Shown: positions 1 to 8,650 of the stretch, one piece after another
Position numbering within the stretch: the first letter of the stretch is position 1
Layout of the letters: each line of letters opens with the position of its first letter
NCBI RefSeq assembly: GCF_000285515.1
Contig: NZ_HE610959.1
Location: forward strand, 618,699-682,698
From: Paenibacillus senegalensis JC66
GTDB taxonomy: Bacteria; Bacillota; Bacilli; Paenibacillales; NBRC-103111
DNA: 64,000 nucleotides
Reading direction: 5' to 3'
The notes under the pieces: generated by a model
Database searches by the model: none
Told to the model about the DNA's origin: nothing
What the model saw: only the letters and a program-made list of their open reading frames with translations
Program-made: the position numbers and the translations under genes

Positions 1-2
1 AG

Positions 3-293
3 GGCTTGTTGCCTGCACTTTGTACGAAATGTCGTACAAATGCATGGGGTTAAAGTGCGAATACCGGAGATTTGTATGAAACGTCGTACAAATACAGGGG
101 ATTGAAGGCAATTACCCAAAATTTGTATGACAAATCGTACAAAAGCATGGGATTGGAGTGCGATTGCCCGAGATTTGTATGACAAATCGTACAAATGCAA
201 GGTCTTTAAGCTATTAAGGGCCTGCAGCCATCTGCAGCCAGTGTTTCAGACGAAATTTCGTAGCAAGTTATGGGATTGAGGCGCGATTCCCCG
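3..293 (+). repeat. Dispersed palindrome-array element, copy 1
   Basis: Four 22-bp inverted repeats of the form TTTGTAYGA-N4-TCGTACAAA start at 19, 71, 122 and 174, a 51-52 bp period, separated by conserved text such as GGGATTGAAGTGCGATT. The array is preceded by GGGCTTGTTGCCTGC and followed by a conserved tail containing CTGCAGCCAGTGTTTCAGAC. Two further copies lie at 12296-12632 (inverted) and 42822-43158. Here the tail is interrupted near 295, where an IS256-like left end begins. No protein is predicted in it. Confidence 0.9.
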
Positions 294-297
294 AGAT

Positions 298-555
298 TGG
301 TCAGTTGAGTCCGTATAATTGTGTAAAAAGGATTTCCTGAAATGGATAGGAGCCATCCCCATAATCCTCGGTTAGAATGAAGTTTCCGACCTACATTCAG
401 AGAGGAGATTATGAGAAATGGCTCAATATCAGATTAACGCAGATTCAGAGGTATTGCATCAACTTTTTTCAGGTAATTCCCGGTATGAGGCTAGAGTCCG
501 TCCGGATGCTCGGTTACCTCAAGGGCTACCTGTCGTTCCGGCGTTCTCCTTATGA
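298..555 (+). pseudogene. IS256-family transposase 5' remnant
   Basis: An ATG at 418 preceded by AGAGGAGATT opens a 45-codon frame starting MAQYQINADSEVLHQLFSG, which matches my recollection of the N-terminus of IS256-family (mutator type) transposases. After about 21 residues the similarity stops and the frame ends at 553-555, whereas intact members are about 400 residues. The upstream text from about 298 would then be the left end of the element, inserted into the tail of the palindrome-array repeat. The catalytic DDE region is absent, so this is a dead fragment. A different frame (377-583) is open across it but shows nothing recognisable. Confidence 0.55.
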
Positions 556-654
556 GGGCTGGACAAGGTATAACGTTGTGTAGGAACCGTGACATTGGCC
601 CGCTTGAAAGTGGCAGGCACCCGCCTCGCTGCTTTCCTGCAAAATCAGCAGCAC

Positions 655-707
655 AAAAAAAGTTGGACGGAAAACATTAGTAACGTTTTTCCGCCCAACT
701 TTTTATT
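655..707. terminator. Bidirectional terminator-like hairpin (repeat family)
   Basis: AAAAAGTTGGACGGAAAAC pairs with GTTTTTCCGCCCAACTTTTT around a short loop, giving A and T runs on both sides. It can terminate the CAP-protein gene transcribed leftwards. A near copy with the same stem, inverted, lies at 12160-12204 and shares the flanking GTCCCCAAAATAAAAAG, so it belongs to a small dispersed hairpin family and is not a unique terminator. Confidence 0.65.
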
Positions 708-767
708 TTGGGGACTTAGTGGATAGCCCCTTTGTTTACTATGAGGTTAAAAATAAACTATCAGTGC

Positions 768-1541
768 TTAACCAGTAAACTCCTGAACCCACACATCGTT
801 GTAGTAAGATACACCGATTTTAGTGAAGTTAGGGCCAAGAATATTCTTCTTGTGGCCTTCACTGTTCATCCAATCGTTCATTACCTGCTCCGCTGTGCGT
901 TGTCCTTTTGCAATATTCTCACCGGCATAAGAATAAGGAATATTATATTGATTCATCATATCAAAAGGTGAGCCATACGTAGGCGAATTATGACTGAAAT
1001 AATTGTTGTGGTACATATCTTTAGCTTTATCCAGTGCCATATTGGACAGATCAGCATCTAGTGTCAGCGGACCAAGACCGGCTTTAGCTCTTTCTTCATT
1101 AACCAATCTGGCTACTTCTTGAGCGAGCTCATGAACTCCTTCTACACTGCCAGCATTATCGGGCTGCTGCGGTTGAGGTGCCGGGGTTGGTGTTGGTGCA
1201 GGGGCCGGGGCTGGCTGCCCCTTCTCTGGTGCTGGCGTTGGTGCCGGCTGCTCTGGTTCAGGGGCTGGCTGCTCCTTCTCTGGCACAGCTGGAATAACTT
1301 GCTCCAGCCAAGGAATATACCATTCGCCTTCTGGCAAGTTGCTGTTTATATGGTCATACAAGCGATCCAGCAAGTCTTGTGGATTCGCTTGAAGCAGTGA
1401 ATCCAAATTGATGTGATAGACTTGTACAGTCTCATAGGATTGGGTCTGCTTCCCATGAGCTGCGGATGCAGCACCTGCCGAAAAAACCGTACTAGCCAAA
1501 AGCACCCCGCTAAGGGCAATCGTCTTGAATTTCTTGTTCAT
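768..1541 (-). CDS. Secreted CAP/SCP-domain protein (YkwD-like)
   Basis: 257 residues. Residues 1-28 form a Sec signal peptide ending GAASAA. A linker of about 45 residues rich in Pro, Glu, Gln and Ala (roughly 85-130) is followed by a C-terminal CAP domain (about 138-257). Conserved CAP elements are visible: YFSHNSP, YAGENIA, GHKKNILGP and a C-terminal VQEFTG. This is the bacterial YkwD-type architecture, exported with an unknown substrate; a function in cell-wall or spore biology is only inferred. The start is supported by AAGGAGGAAAAATCCG just upstream. The gene is monocistronic, with the hairpin at 655-707 as its terminator. Confidence 0.88.
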   Translation of the reverse strand: MNKKFKTIALSGVLLASTVFSAGAASAAHGKQTQSYETVQVYHINLDSLLQANPQDLLDRLYDHINSNLPEGEWYIPWLEQVIPAVPEKEQPAPEPEQPAPTPAPEKGQPAPAPAPTPTPAPQPQQPDNAGSVEGVHELAQEVARLVNEERAKAGLGPLTLDADLSNMALDKAKDMYHNNYFSHNSPTYGSPFDMMNQYNIPYSYAGENIAKGQRTAEQVMNDWMNSEGHKKNILGPNFTKIGVSYYNDVWVQEFTG

Positions 1542-1897
1542 TCGGATTTTTCCTCCTTATTATAGCCAGAAACATAAAGAATAAAGAACTCAGAAAACGC
1601 AAGCTCAGTGCCGGCCGTTTCCTGGAGGGCGCTTCTTTTTCCTTTGTTTGCTACTTGGCCGAAATTCTATTAGATTGTAACATGGTCTATTAACTCTATC
1701 ACTCCACAATGTTTGGCAAAACTGTAAATAATCTCGGAAACGCTTCCAAACCAAACCAACCGAATAGGCCGACAAATTCTGGTCTATAGCCATGAAGACA
1801 TTGCCAGGTATGAACTTCAAGGGCCTCGACAAAATAATGATGAACATGGGTAGAAAACGATCTTTTTTTAAAATTGAAATAATAAGGAGGACTGAGC
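1542..1897. other. Intergenic between divergent genes
   Basis: The 356 bases between the divergent CAP and deacetylase genes must hold both promoters. I see no convincing open frame with a ribosome binding site, no repeat shared with other parts of the window and no strong hairpin. Confidence 0.5.
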
Positions 1898-2752
1898 TTG
1901 CGAAATAAAACCATCATCTCCCTATTGCTGCCTATCATTCTTCTGTTAGGCTCTTGCGGGCAAGCAGCTTCGCCACAACAGCAATCATCGCTGGATGGAC
2001 CCCGCTCTTCAAGCTTAAATGCCGAAGGTCATGCTGGAGGGACACTGGACATGCTGGCCGGTGGCTCCGAGAAAGCGGTGCGAAAAATCAAGCCCATGGA
2101 CAACTACCAGCTGCAGCGCAAATTTCCCGATATCCTCTATATGACGGGTCCTTCGGATCAGCCGGTGGCCGCCCTCACCTTTGACGATGGGCCGGATCAG
2201 CGTTTCACTCCACAAATTCTGGATGTCTTGAAAAAGCATAATGTACGCGGAACCTTTTTCGTTATGGGCTCCAGAGTCAAAGGACATCCTGAAGTTGTTA
2301 AACGCATAGTGGAGGAAGGCCATGCACTCGGCAATCATACTTATTGGCATCCTCAGCTGTACAACGAGAGCTTGTACCGCCTCAAATGGGAAGCGGAAGA
2401 AACGGATAAAGCACTGCAGGAAGTGGTTGGTTTTAAGCCTAAGCTGTTTAGGCCTCCCTATGGAGGTTTAACTGATGAGCTCGTTGCCGAATTGGGAAGA
2501 CAGGATTACAAGGTCATTGGATGGAATGTCGATTCACTGGATTGGAAGGAAATCGGAGCGGACGAAATTTTAAGCAATATGGAGAGTCATTTAAAGCCTG
2601 GGGCTATCATTCTTATGCATAGCGGAGGCAATTGGGATCAAGATTTATCCGGAGGGGTCGAGGCTTTGGACCGTCTCATCCCCGAGCTTAAAAACCGCGG
2701 TATTGATTTGATTACGATACCGGAGCTGTTGGATCTTCCAGACCGGAAATAG
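1898..2752 (+). CDS. Polysaccharide deacetylase lipoprotein (NodB domain)
   Basis: 284 residues from a TTG start set by AGGAGG at 1885-1890. The N-terminus is a lipoprotein signal with lipobox LGSC (Cys20), so the enzyme should be anchored on the outer face of the membrane. The NodB homology domain (about 88-280) has motif 1 TFDDGPD (Asp96/Asp97), motif 2 GNHTYWHP (His147, His151, metal ligands), motif 3 FRPPYGG and motif 5 LMHSGG. These are the residues needed for metal-dependent removal of acetyl groups from GlcNAc- or MurNAc-containing polymers. The exact substrate (peptidoglycan or another glycan) cannot be told from sequence. Confidence 0.92.
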   Translation: MRNKTIISLLLPIILLLGSCGQAASPQQQSSLDGPRSSSLNAEGHAGGTLDMLAGGSEKAVRKIKPMDNYQLQRKFPDILYMTGPSDQPVAALTFDDGPDQRFTPQILDVLKKHNVRGTFFVMGSRVKGHPEVVKRIVEEGHALGNHTYWHPQLYNESLYRLKWEAEETDKALQEVVGFKPKLFRPPYGGLTDELVAELGRQDYKVIGWNVDSLDWKEIGADEILSNMESHLKPGAIILMHSGGNWDQDLSGGVEALDRLIPELKNRGIDLITIPELLDLPDRK

Positions 2753-2761
2753 CCGGTCTGG
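2738..2761 (+). terminator. Hairpin overlapping deacetylase stop codon
   Basis: CCAGACCGG-AAATA-GCCGGTCTGG spans the last codons and the stop. It has a strong stem but no T-run directly behind it, so termination is plausible rather than certain. Confidence 0.35.
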
Positions 2762-2935
2762 AGGTTTCGCCGGAATTTTTGCCGGAATTATCAAAAACAA
2801 TGGACAAATCACGAGTTGCCGCTTGATTTTCTAAATTTTTATTAACTGGCCAGGTGCCTTCAAACCTCGATTTGTTGTCTTTCCATACACCGTCAACTAT
2901 AATTTCAGATAGATATACTTAATGATAGACCTAAC

Positions 2936-3000
2936 GTTTGCCATGAGACGATAGTTTGTAATGACGATAATTTGCCATGACGATAGTTTGCAATGACGGA
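2936..3000 (+). repeat. Short direct repeats upstream of hydrolase
   Basis: The words TTTGCCATGA, GACGATAGTTTG and AATGACG recur two to three times each within 65 bases directly before the lipase-like gene. The repeats are imperfect with a spacing near 16-32 bases. They could be replication slippage or tandem regulator sites; nothing decides this. Confidence 0.5.
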
Positions 3001-3044
3001 TAAGGCGAAAGATTTTACATAGCGAATACGAAGGGGCCGAGATC

Positions 3045-3833
3045 ATGGAAGTGATTTGCGATTGCAAGGAGATCAAGGATGCTCGGGGGGCTATTGTTCT
3101 GGTACATGGGGCTGGAGAGCATTTTGCCCGGTATGAATGGTTATGCGAACAATTGAATAAGGAAGGGTTCTCGGTTTATGGAGGAGATCTGCCTGGCTAC
3201 GGGCGTACAGCAGGAAAGCGCGGACATATCAACAGCTTTGCGCAGTATTTCCAAGCAGTTGAGCGCTGGCTGCAGCAAGCGTCTTACAAGGACAGGCCGG
3301 TATATCTGCTCGGACATAGCATGGGCGGACTTGTAACGATCCGTTATGCGATGGAAAACAGCCCGCAAGTAAACGGAATCATTCTGTCCTCTCCTTGTTT
3401 AAAGCTGTACCGCCAAGTGTCCCGTTCGCTGGAAATGCTAGTTTCCGTGTTGAATCGGAGCTTGCCGGGTCTTCAATTCAAGTCGGGCATTCAACCTGGT
3501 GCGGTAAGCCGGAGTAAAGAAGTGCAGCGCAGAGTAACCGATGACCCGTATTATGCCAAAAAAGTAAGCGTCAGATGGTACAAGGAGCTGAGCTCAGCCA
3601 TGGCCATTGCCCGGGAGCAAACCAGCCGCTTTCCTGATATCCCGCTGCTTGTTATGCAAGCCGGTGACGATCTTGTTGTCCAGGCTGAGGCAAGCCGGGA
3701 ATGGTACGCCAAGTTAGAAATCCCGGACAAGCATTACAGGGAATGGCCCGGCTTGTATCATGAACTGTTTAATGAACCGGAAAAGCAAGAGGTGTTCGCG
3801 TATATGCTGGATTGGCTTGAGGCCGGGAGGTAG
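3045..3833 (+). CDS. Alpha/beta hydrolase, monoacylglycerol-lipase type
   Basis: 262 residues, no signal peptide, so probably cytosolic. The nucleophile elbow GHSMGG places Ser92. AGDD near 207-209 and the histidine in LYHELFN (His239) complete a Ser-Asp-His triad. HGAGEHFARY near residue 21 is the oxyanion-hole segment typical of the monoglyceride lipase / lysophospholipase group that includes B. subtilis YtpA. Likely substrates are monoacylglycerols or lysophospholipids. The start ATG follows AAGGGGCCGAGATC, a modest ribosome site. The gene runs convergently towards ccdA with only 8 bases between them. Confidence 0.85.
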   Translation: MEVICDCKEIKDARGAIVLVHGAGEHFARYEWLCEQLNKEGFSVYGGDLPGYGRTAGKRGHINSFAQYFQAVERWLQQASYKDRPVYLLGHSMGGLVTIRYAMENSPQVNGIILSSPCLKLYRQVSRSLEMLVSVLNRSLPGLQFKSGIQPGAVSRSKEVQRRVTDDPYYAKKVSVRWYKELSSAMAIAREQTSRFPDIPLLVMQAGDDLVVQAEASREWYAKLEIPDKHYREWPGLYHELFNEPEKQEVFAYMLDWLEAGR

Positions 3834-3841
3834 TCTTATGA

Positions 3842-4555
3842 CTACACTCCTATAAAGCCTCCATACAAATTAATGAAGAAGATGGTGATGTCCGTCATTT
3901 TATCCGTATAGAGCAGAATGCCGACCAGTACCATTACTGCTCCGCCTATTTTCATAATGCGGTTGGAATATTTAATAATCCATTTGGTTCTGCCAATGAA
4001 AAAGGCCATTACGAAAAAAGGCACCGCAAAGCCCAAGGTATAAGAAACGGTATACAACAGCGCCTGATCCGGATTACTGACAGCCATAGCCAGTACCGCT
4101 CCAAGTATAGGCCCTACACAAGGAGTCCAGCCTGCAGCATAGGTCATGCCTACCAATACCGAACCCGTGTAGCCGACCGGTTTGCTGGGCAGTGAGAAGC
4201 GGAGATCCTTAAGGAGCATTTTAGGTTTAAAAATCCCCATCATAACCAGCCCCATTAAGGCCACCAATACGCCCCCCAGCTGTCTGATCAAAGTTTGATA
4301 ATTGGCAAACAAGGAGCCTACGAGACTTAGCGACCATCCAAGGGCGATGAAGATAATCGAGAAGCCCAGCATAAAAAACGCGGTATGAAGCATTGCCCGC
4401 TGCTGGAACATTCCTCTTCCCTCTTGCAGGTCTTTTACGGATACTCCCGTAATGTATGACAGATAGGACGGATATAAAGGCAGACAGCATGGAGATATGA
4501 AAGACAGAACTCCTGCTCCAAATACAAGCCATATACTTAAGTCCGCAGCATTCAT
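3842..4555 (-). CDS. ccdA: CcdA-type thiol-disulfide membrane transporter
   Basis: 237 residues with about six hydrophobic segments. It passes reducing equivalents from cytosolic thioredoxin to extracytoplasmic thiol proteins, as needed for cytochrome c maturation and, in Bacillus, for spore cortex synthesis. The family cysteines are present in FISPCCLP (Cys23/24) and AGWTPCVGP (Cys146), each beside the conserved prolines. An upstream in-frame ATG at 4573 is possible, but GGGTGA lies 6 bases before the ATG at 4555, which I prefer. No ResB/ResC or TlpA partner is adjacent, so it is an orphan copy. Confidence 0.9.
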   Translation of the reverse strand: MNAADLSIWLVFGAGVLSFISPCCLPLYPSYLSYITGVSVKDLQEGRGMFQQRAMLHTAFFMLGFSIIFIALGWSLSLVGSLFANYQTLIRQLGGVLVALMGLVMMGIFKPKMLLKDLRFSLPSKPVGYTGSVLVGMTYAAGWTPCVGPILGAVLAMAVSNPDQALLYTVSYTLGFAVPFFVMAFFIGRTKWIIKYSNRIMKIGGAVMVLVGILLYTDKMTDITIFFINLYGGFIGV

Positions 4556-5034
4556 TATCTTCACCCATTTCATTGACGATATTATTCAAGTTTTCTTTCC
4601 AGCTATTTTCTATTGTAATGGATTTCCGCACTCTTCACTCTATCCTAGCTTATCTTATTATGAACATTTCTAGAACAAAGCGAGCAAATCCATCTTTTCA
4701 AACTCAAAGGGTGACACGGGATTTGGGCAGCATGCTTAAAGAGTATCAAAATGTCCCCTTGTTGAATACAACTTATGTTATTAGAACATTTTAAGAGCAG
4801 TCCGCACAGAAATACGATAAGCGCAGGAAATAGATGGCAGTCCAGGTGGAAAAGAGATACAATCGAGATTAGTTGTTTTCTTTTTTTCGCAAAATTTTAT
4901 ATGATAGGGATAATGGCCTTCAGAGGACCTATCAGCTACTAGTACAAACCGATGAAACAGAAACCGCCTTCTCAAAAGAGACTGCCGTTTCTAAGTGCAG
5001 CAAGTCAGGGTAGTTTTTTCAGGAGGGAATATTA
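4556..5034. other. Intergenic with possible leader hairpin
   Basis: About 480 bases between divergent genes. An open frame on + (4573-4794) has no ribosome binding site and no recognisable content. Near 4958-4992, AGAAACCGCC and TTCTC pair with GAGA and GTTTCT to form an imperfect stem just upstream of the pyrophosphorylase gene; it lacks a T-run. Nothing else is supported. Confidence 0.4.
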
Positions 5035-6402
5035 TTGCAAACAAAATTAAATGAAGTTAGAAATAAACTTCAAGCCTACGGCCAGGAGCATCTCCTCGCC
5101 TTTTGGCCTTCGCTATCCGATGATTCCCGGGAGAAGCTGTTGCAGCAGATCGATTCGATCGATTTTGATTTGCTTCAGCAGCTATCCGGCAAAGCGGGTA
5201 AGAAAGAAAAGCCCGATAGCATCGAGCCGATCTCCGCTGAGAAGTGGACAGAATTCGATAAGTCCAGACAGGCGGAGCTTGAACAATTGGGATGGTCGCT
5301 GCTAAAGCAAGGCAAGGCCGCTGTATTGGTCGTTGCCGGCGGTCAAGGAACACGGCTTGGTCATCCGGGACCTAAAGGTACTTTTGATATCGGCCTGCCT
5401 TCACGCAAATCTTTGTTTCAACTTCAGGCAGAGCGTCTGATTAATTTGTCGGGCAAAGCACAGAAGAACATTCCGTGGTATATAATGACCAGTCCCGAAA
5501 ATGACGCGGAAACTAGAAGTTTTTTTGCTGAACACCATTACTTTGGCTATGATGAAAATTCTATTTATTTTTTTGAACAGGGTGTATTCCCGGCAATTGA
5601 CGACAAGGGAAAGGTGCTGCTGGCCCGCAAAGACGAAATCGTTATGGCACCGAGCGGCAACGGGGACTGTTTCCCTGCTTTAAAGCGCAATGGCATACTG
5701 GATCAAATGAAACAGGAAGGCGTTGAATGGCTGTTTTATTATAATGTAGATAATGCTATCGTCCGCATTGCGGATCCGGCTTTTATCGGGTATGCTGCTG
5801 CTTCTGGTTTACAATCCGCCAGTAAAGTAGTCCGTAAATCTCATGCCCGGGAGCGGGTTGGCATACTCTGTATGCAGAACGGCCGTCCTGCAGTAGCGGA
5901 ATATTCCGATATTCCGGAAGAGCTGATGCTCGCGGCTGATGATAAGGGTCAGTGGCTTTTTCCTTACGCCAATATTTCCATGCATTTATTCCATGTGAAT
6001 TTTGTGGAAAAAGCGGCTGCTTACCCAATGCCTTTTCATGCAGCCAACAAAAAAATCCGTACGGTGGATGCGAAAGGCGACAAAGTCGTACCGGAGCAGC
6101 CTAACGGGTATAAATTCGAGAAGTTTATTTTCGACTGCTTCCCTTTAATGGAGCGAATGGCTTTGTTAGAGGTGGAGCGTGAGGATGAGTTCGCCCCTGT
6201 AAAGAATAAAGAAGGACAGGACAGTCCGGATACGGCCAGAGAGATGCTGTATCATCTTCATCGCAAATGGCTGCTTGCAGCGGGTGTATCCAGGGAATTA
6301 ATCGAGCATCAGCCCGTTGAAATTTCACCTCTTCTGTCTTATGCGGGTGAAGGATTGGATTCTGAAGTCATCCGCTCTATCCTAGCGTCTAGAGTGGTCT
6401 GA
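5035..6402 (+). CDS. UDP-sugar pyrophosphorylase, UAP1/UDPGP type
   Basis: 455 residues from a TTG start 8 bases after AGGAGG (5021-5026). The nucleotide-binding signature AGGQGTRLGHPGPKG (near residues 101-115) and the later NGDCFPAL, YYNVDNA and NGYKFEKFIFD segments are those of the eukaryotic-like UDP-GlcNAc/UDP-glucose pyrophosphorylase family, unrelated in domain layout to bacterial GlmU or GtaB. The enzyme would make a UDP-sugar from UTP and a sugar-1-phosphate in the cytosol. Whether the sugar is GlcNAc, GalNAc or glucose is not readable here. It stands alone, ending at a terminator shared with the convergent lactonase gene. Confidence 0.9.
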   Translation: MQTKLNEVRNKLQAYGQEHLLAFWPSLSDDSREKLLQQIDSIDFDLLQQLSGKAGKKEKPDSIEPISAEKWTEFDKSRQAELEQLGWSLLKQGKAAVLVVAGGQGTRLGHPGPKGTFDIGLPSRKSLFQLQAERLINLSGKAQKNIPWYIMTSPENDAETRSFFAEHHYFGYDENSIYFFEQGVFPAIDDKGKVLLARKDEIVMAPSGNGDCFPALKRNGILDQMKQEGVEWLFYYNVDNAIVRIADPAFIGYAAASGLQSASKVVRKSHARERVGILCMQNGRPAVAEYSDIPEELMLAADDKGQWLFPYANISMHLFHVNFVEKAAAYPMPFHAANKKIRTVDAKGDKVVPEQPNGYKFEKFIFDCFPLMERMALLEVEREDEFAPVKNKEGQDSPDTAREMLYHLHRKWLLAAGVSRELIEHQPVEISPLLSYAGEGLDSEVIRSILASRVV

Positions 6403-6434
6403 TTCTAAAGTTGTTAAGCTATCTCTAAAAAAAT

Positions 6435-6472
6435 AAGGTGCCTCACGCTGTCGCTTGACGCTAGGGCACCTT
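6435..6472. terminator. Terminator between convergent genes
   Basis: AAGGTGCC and GGGCACCTT form the stem around a loop rich in CGCTTGACGCTA. There are A-rich bases before it and TTGTTT after it, so it can serve the pyrophosphorylase and the lactonase genes, which end on either side. Confidence 0.6.
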
Positions 6473-6477
6473 GTTTG

Positions 6478-7539
6478 CTATTCCACAATCTTAAGAAATA
6501 CCGGCTTGACGATTTCGAACGAATGGTCTGTTGGAGTCAAGCGACCACTGGATGCATCAATTTGAAATGTCGTAACTGTGTTGCTCTCTTGATTAGCTGC
6601 CAACAGCCAGCGGCCGTCCGGGGAAAGAGCAAAGTTTCTTGGAAAGCGGCCTCCGGTTGCTATAATTTCAATCAGTTCCAGCCTGCCGTCTGAAGGCATG
6701 ACCTGGTAAACAGCCAGGCTGTCATGGCCGCGGTTGGAGCCGTATAAATATTGGCCGTCCGGAGAGAGATGCAAGTCCGCGCAATAATTTTGCCCGGTGA
6801 ACGATTCCGGCAGTGTCGTGATCGATTGCAGCACTTCCAGCTGGCCCTGGCCATCGTAAGCAAGTACCGTAATCGTGGAATTCAATTCATTAATAACATA
6901 GAGGCGGTCCCCTTCCTTGTTAAACAGCAAATGCCGCGGACCTGCTCCCGGTTCGAGGGAGGTTCCTCCGTGTCTGACTAGTTGATTACGTTCCGGGTTG
7001 AGCTTATACACTACAATCTGATCCAGCCCAAGATCGGCAACAAATACGAATTGTTTGCCGGGGTCCATTACAATGCAATGAGGATGAGGCTGCTGCTTGC
7101 TGCCGGCGGCAGCCAGTTGGCGATGATCGTGGAAATCGGCCATTGCGCCTATTCTGCCATCATCCAGCATAGGATATGCGGCAATACTCCCCCCTGTATA
7201 GTTAGCTACCAGCAGCAGCTTAAGATCACTATATAGACTTACATAACAAGGGATAGCGCCCGAAGTCGGCTGCTTATTCAAATATGCAAATGATCCATCT
7301 TCATTTAATGCATAGGCATGCAGACTGCAGCTAGGCTCAGCAGTCTCACTAACGACATAGAGTCGAGTTTGCTCCGGATTCAATGCCGCATAGGAAGGAT
7401 TGTCGATCCCGCTTATCCCTGCAACACGCTTAAGCATGCCCGAGCTTTTGTCAAGGATAAGCCGAGTCAATCGTTCTTCTCCCCCGCTTCCATACGAACC
7501 TGCAAATACATGCCATCCATCACTAATGGTCGGTTCCAT
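6478..7539 (-). CDS. Lactonase family protein (6-phosphogluconolactonase type)
   Basis: 353 residues from the ATG at 7539. The frame is open 38 codons further upstream, but AGGAAGGGG sits 8 bases before this ATG, and the extra N-terminus has no family resemblance. The protein is a seven-bladed beta-propeller of the YbhE/Pgl group: GSYGSGGEERL at the start and repeated blades such as NPSYAALNPEQTRLYVVSE, PHCIVMDPGKQFVFVADLG and LSPDGQYLYGSNRG. It would hydrolyse 6-phosphogluconolactone in the oxidative pentose phosphate pathway; the family also includes other lactonases and carboxymuconate-type enzymes. Monocistronic. Confidence 0.85.
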   Translation of the reverse strand: MEPTISDGWHVFAGSYGSGGEERLTRLILDKSSGMLKRVAGISGIDNPSYAALNPEQTRLYVVSETAEPSCSLHAYALNEDGSFAYLNKQPTSGAIPCYVSLYSDLKLLLVANYTGGSIAAYPMLDDGRIGAMADFHDHRQLAAAGSKQQPHPHCIVMDPGKQFVFVADLGLDQIVVYKLNPERNQLVRHGGTSLEPGAGPRHLLFNKEGDRLYVINELNSTITVLAYDGQGQLEVLQSITTLPESFTGQNYCADLHLSPDGQYLYGSNRGHDSLAVYQVMPSDGRLELIEIIATGGRFPRNFALSPDGRWLLAANQESNTVTTFQIDASSGRLTPTDHSFEIVKPVFLKIVE

Positions 7540-7686
7540 TATCATAACCCCTTCCTCTCTACAACGCTGTTGTAGGCTCTGGAAGTATTTTCCCATAAGA
7601 CGAGACATGCAGACAAGTCTTGAAATTAAAAAACTGATAAGGGTGTTCACCAAGGTGCTGATCGGAGGAGGAAAACCAAGGAGGAA

Positions 7687-8292
7687 TTACGCGGGGAGAA
7701 TCGTATCGCCTTTCATATCCATAACTTTTAATGTACTGGACGGTGTTAAGCGGCTGTTCGCGTATTCCCTTAAGTCTCCACGATATACGAGCTGCAGCAG
7801 CGGAGAATTCTCCAAATCTACTGGCGTAGTCATACAGGGTGTCTTGGAAACAAGATTGATTCCACCTGCCTGAAACACGGAAGTGACGAATTGCGTGCAA
7901 AAGTAGGCTTTTTTCCGTTTAATCCGTGTTTTCAATGCAACTCCCAGCAAGCCAAGGAAGTTATACCGGTATTTATGCTGTTCACGCTCAACACGCTGTA
8001 CTTCCCCAAGAATAAGAGAGTACTGGTCTTCACTGACAGAGCAGCTGTAAATCGCGCATTGCGTCTGATTCTGCCCCTGCCTGATCAAGCTGCCGTACAG
8101 ACTCTCTTTAACAAAACCGCCTATCCACGGATTGCTGGGATCTTTGCGTCCGAAGCTGTAAATTGTACTTAAATTTTTGTCAAACGCAATAGAAGAATGA
8201 TTTAGAGCAGATTTTGTGTACAGCCCAATCGCTCTGGAAAGCAGCGTGCCCGTATCTGTAAATAAAATATAAATCTTCTTCTCATTCAACAT
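7687..8292 (-). CDS. Permuted papain-like (YiiX/NlpC-P60-like) hydrolase
   Basis: 201 residues from the ATG at 8292, which follows AGGTGG by about 7 bases; a GTG three codons earlier overlaps that site and is less likely. The fold call rests on an N-terminal histidine in LNHSSIAFD and a later cysteine in AYFCTQFV, the reversed His-then-Cys order of circularly permuted papain-like enzymes (YiiX/YycO group). Such proteins act as amidases, peptidases or acyltransferases, often on cell-wall or lipid substrates. No signal peptide. The gene lies alone between the lactonase and the MFS pump; function remains a family guess. Confidence 0.7.
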   Translation of the reverse strand: MLNEKKIYILFTDTGTLLSRAIGLYTKSALNHSSIAFDKNLSTIYSFGRKDPSNPWIGGFVKESLYGSLIRQGQNQTQCAIYSCSVSEDQYSLILGEVQRVEREQHKYRYNFLGLLGVALKTRIKRKKAYFCTQFVTSVFQAGGINLVSKTPCMTTPVDLENSPLLQLVYRGDLREYANSRLTPSSTLKVMDMKGDTILPA

Positions 8293-8603
8293 AGTAACCA
8301 CCTACATCACAATTATTATTGCCTGTTCTTACTCTATAACTGAATTATATTAAATAGGTTCAAGTTAATAACATAGTCCAGCGGCTGGAATTGTTCTGGA
8401 CTTAAGTCGGGGTAATCCTATCCTCTTCCTGCTCATCTATTGTAATGGCTTGTAAGCAAATTGTGTACAGATTTAAAGAAAAATTAAACTTTCATTCAGA
8501 GAATGGTAAGACTTTGTATTGGCTTCCGGCCCCTTCCAGAATAAAAACCGAAGGAGTCTGCCATACTCTAAGTAAGGATGCACAGCGTCAACTGGACAGC
8601 CAG

Positions 8604-8650
8604 AGACATGGTTCCGACATGGTTTTCTGTTATGGTGCCATGTCTTTTTA
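8604..8650 (+). promoter_or_regulatory. Terminator-like leader hairpin before MFS gene
   Basis: AGACATGG (8604-8611) pairs with CCATGTCT (8638-8645), followed by TTTTATT, and a second GACATGG at 8616-8622 can pair with the same downstream arm. The structure ends about 20 bases before the GTG start at 8671 and just before its Shine-Dalgarno AAAGGAG. Position and competing arms suggest an attenuator controlling pump expression, but no leader peptide with a good ribosome site is evident. Confidence 0.4.

Noticed and set aside
19-195. Regularly spaced palindromes taken as a CRISPR array
   Set aside because: The sequences between the palindromes are conserved between three loci and are not unique spacers; no cas gene is present.
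377-583. 68-codon open frame over the IS256 remnant
   Set aside because: No recognisable content; the neighbouring frame starting at 418 carries the transposase-like N-terminus and the ribosome site.
732-971. Open frame on + overlapping the CAP domain
   Set aside because: Antisense shadow of the conserved CAP domain.
1119-1400. Trp/Cys-rich open frame on + inside the CAP gene
   Set aside because: It is the antisense of the Pro/Glu/Gln-rich linker; no ribosome site, and the CAP frame is clearly real.
1605-1938. Two overlapping minus-strand open frames in the intergenic space
   Set aside because: No ribosome sites and no family features; the region must contain promoters of the divergent genes.
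4573-4794. 73-codon open frame upstream of ccdA
   Set aside because: No ribosome site; composition is like intergenic sequence.
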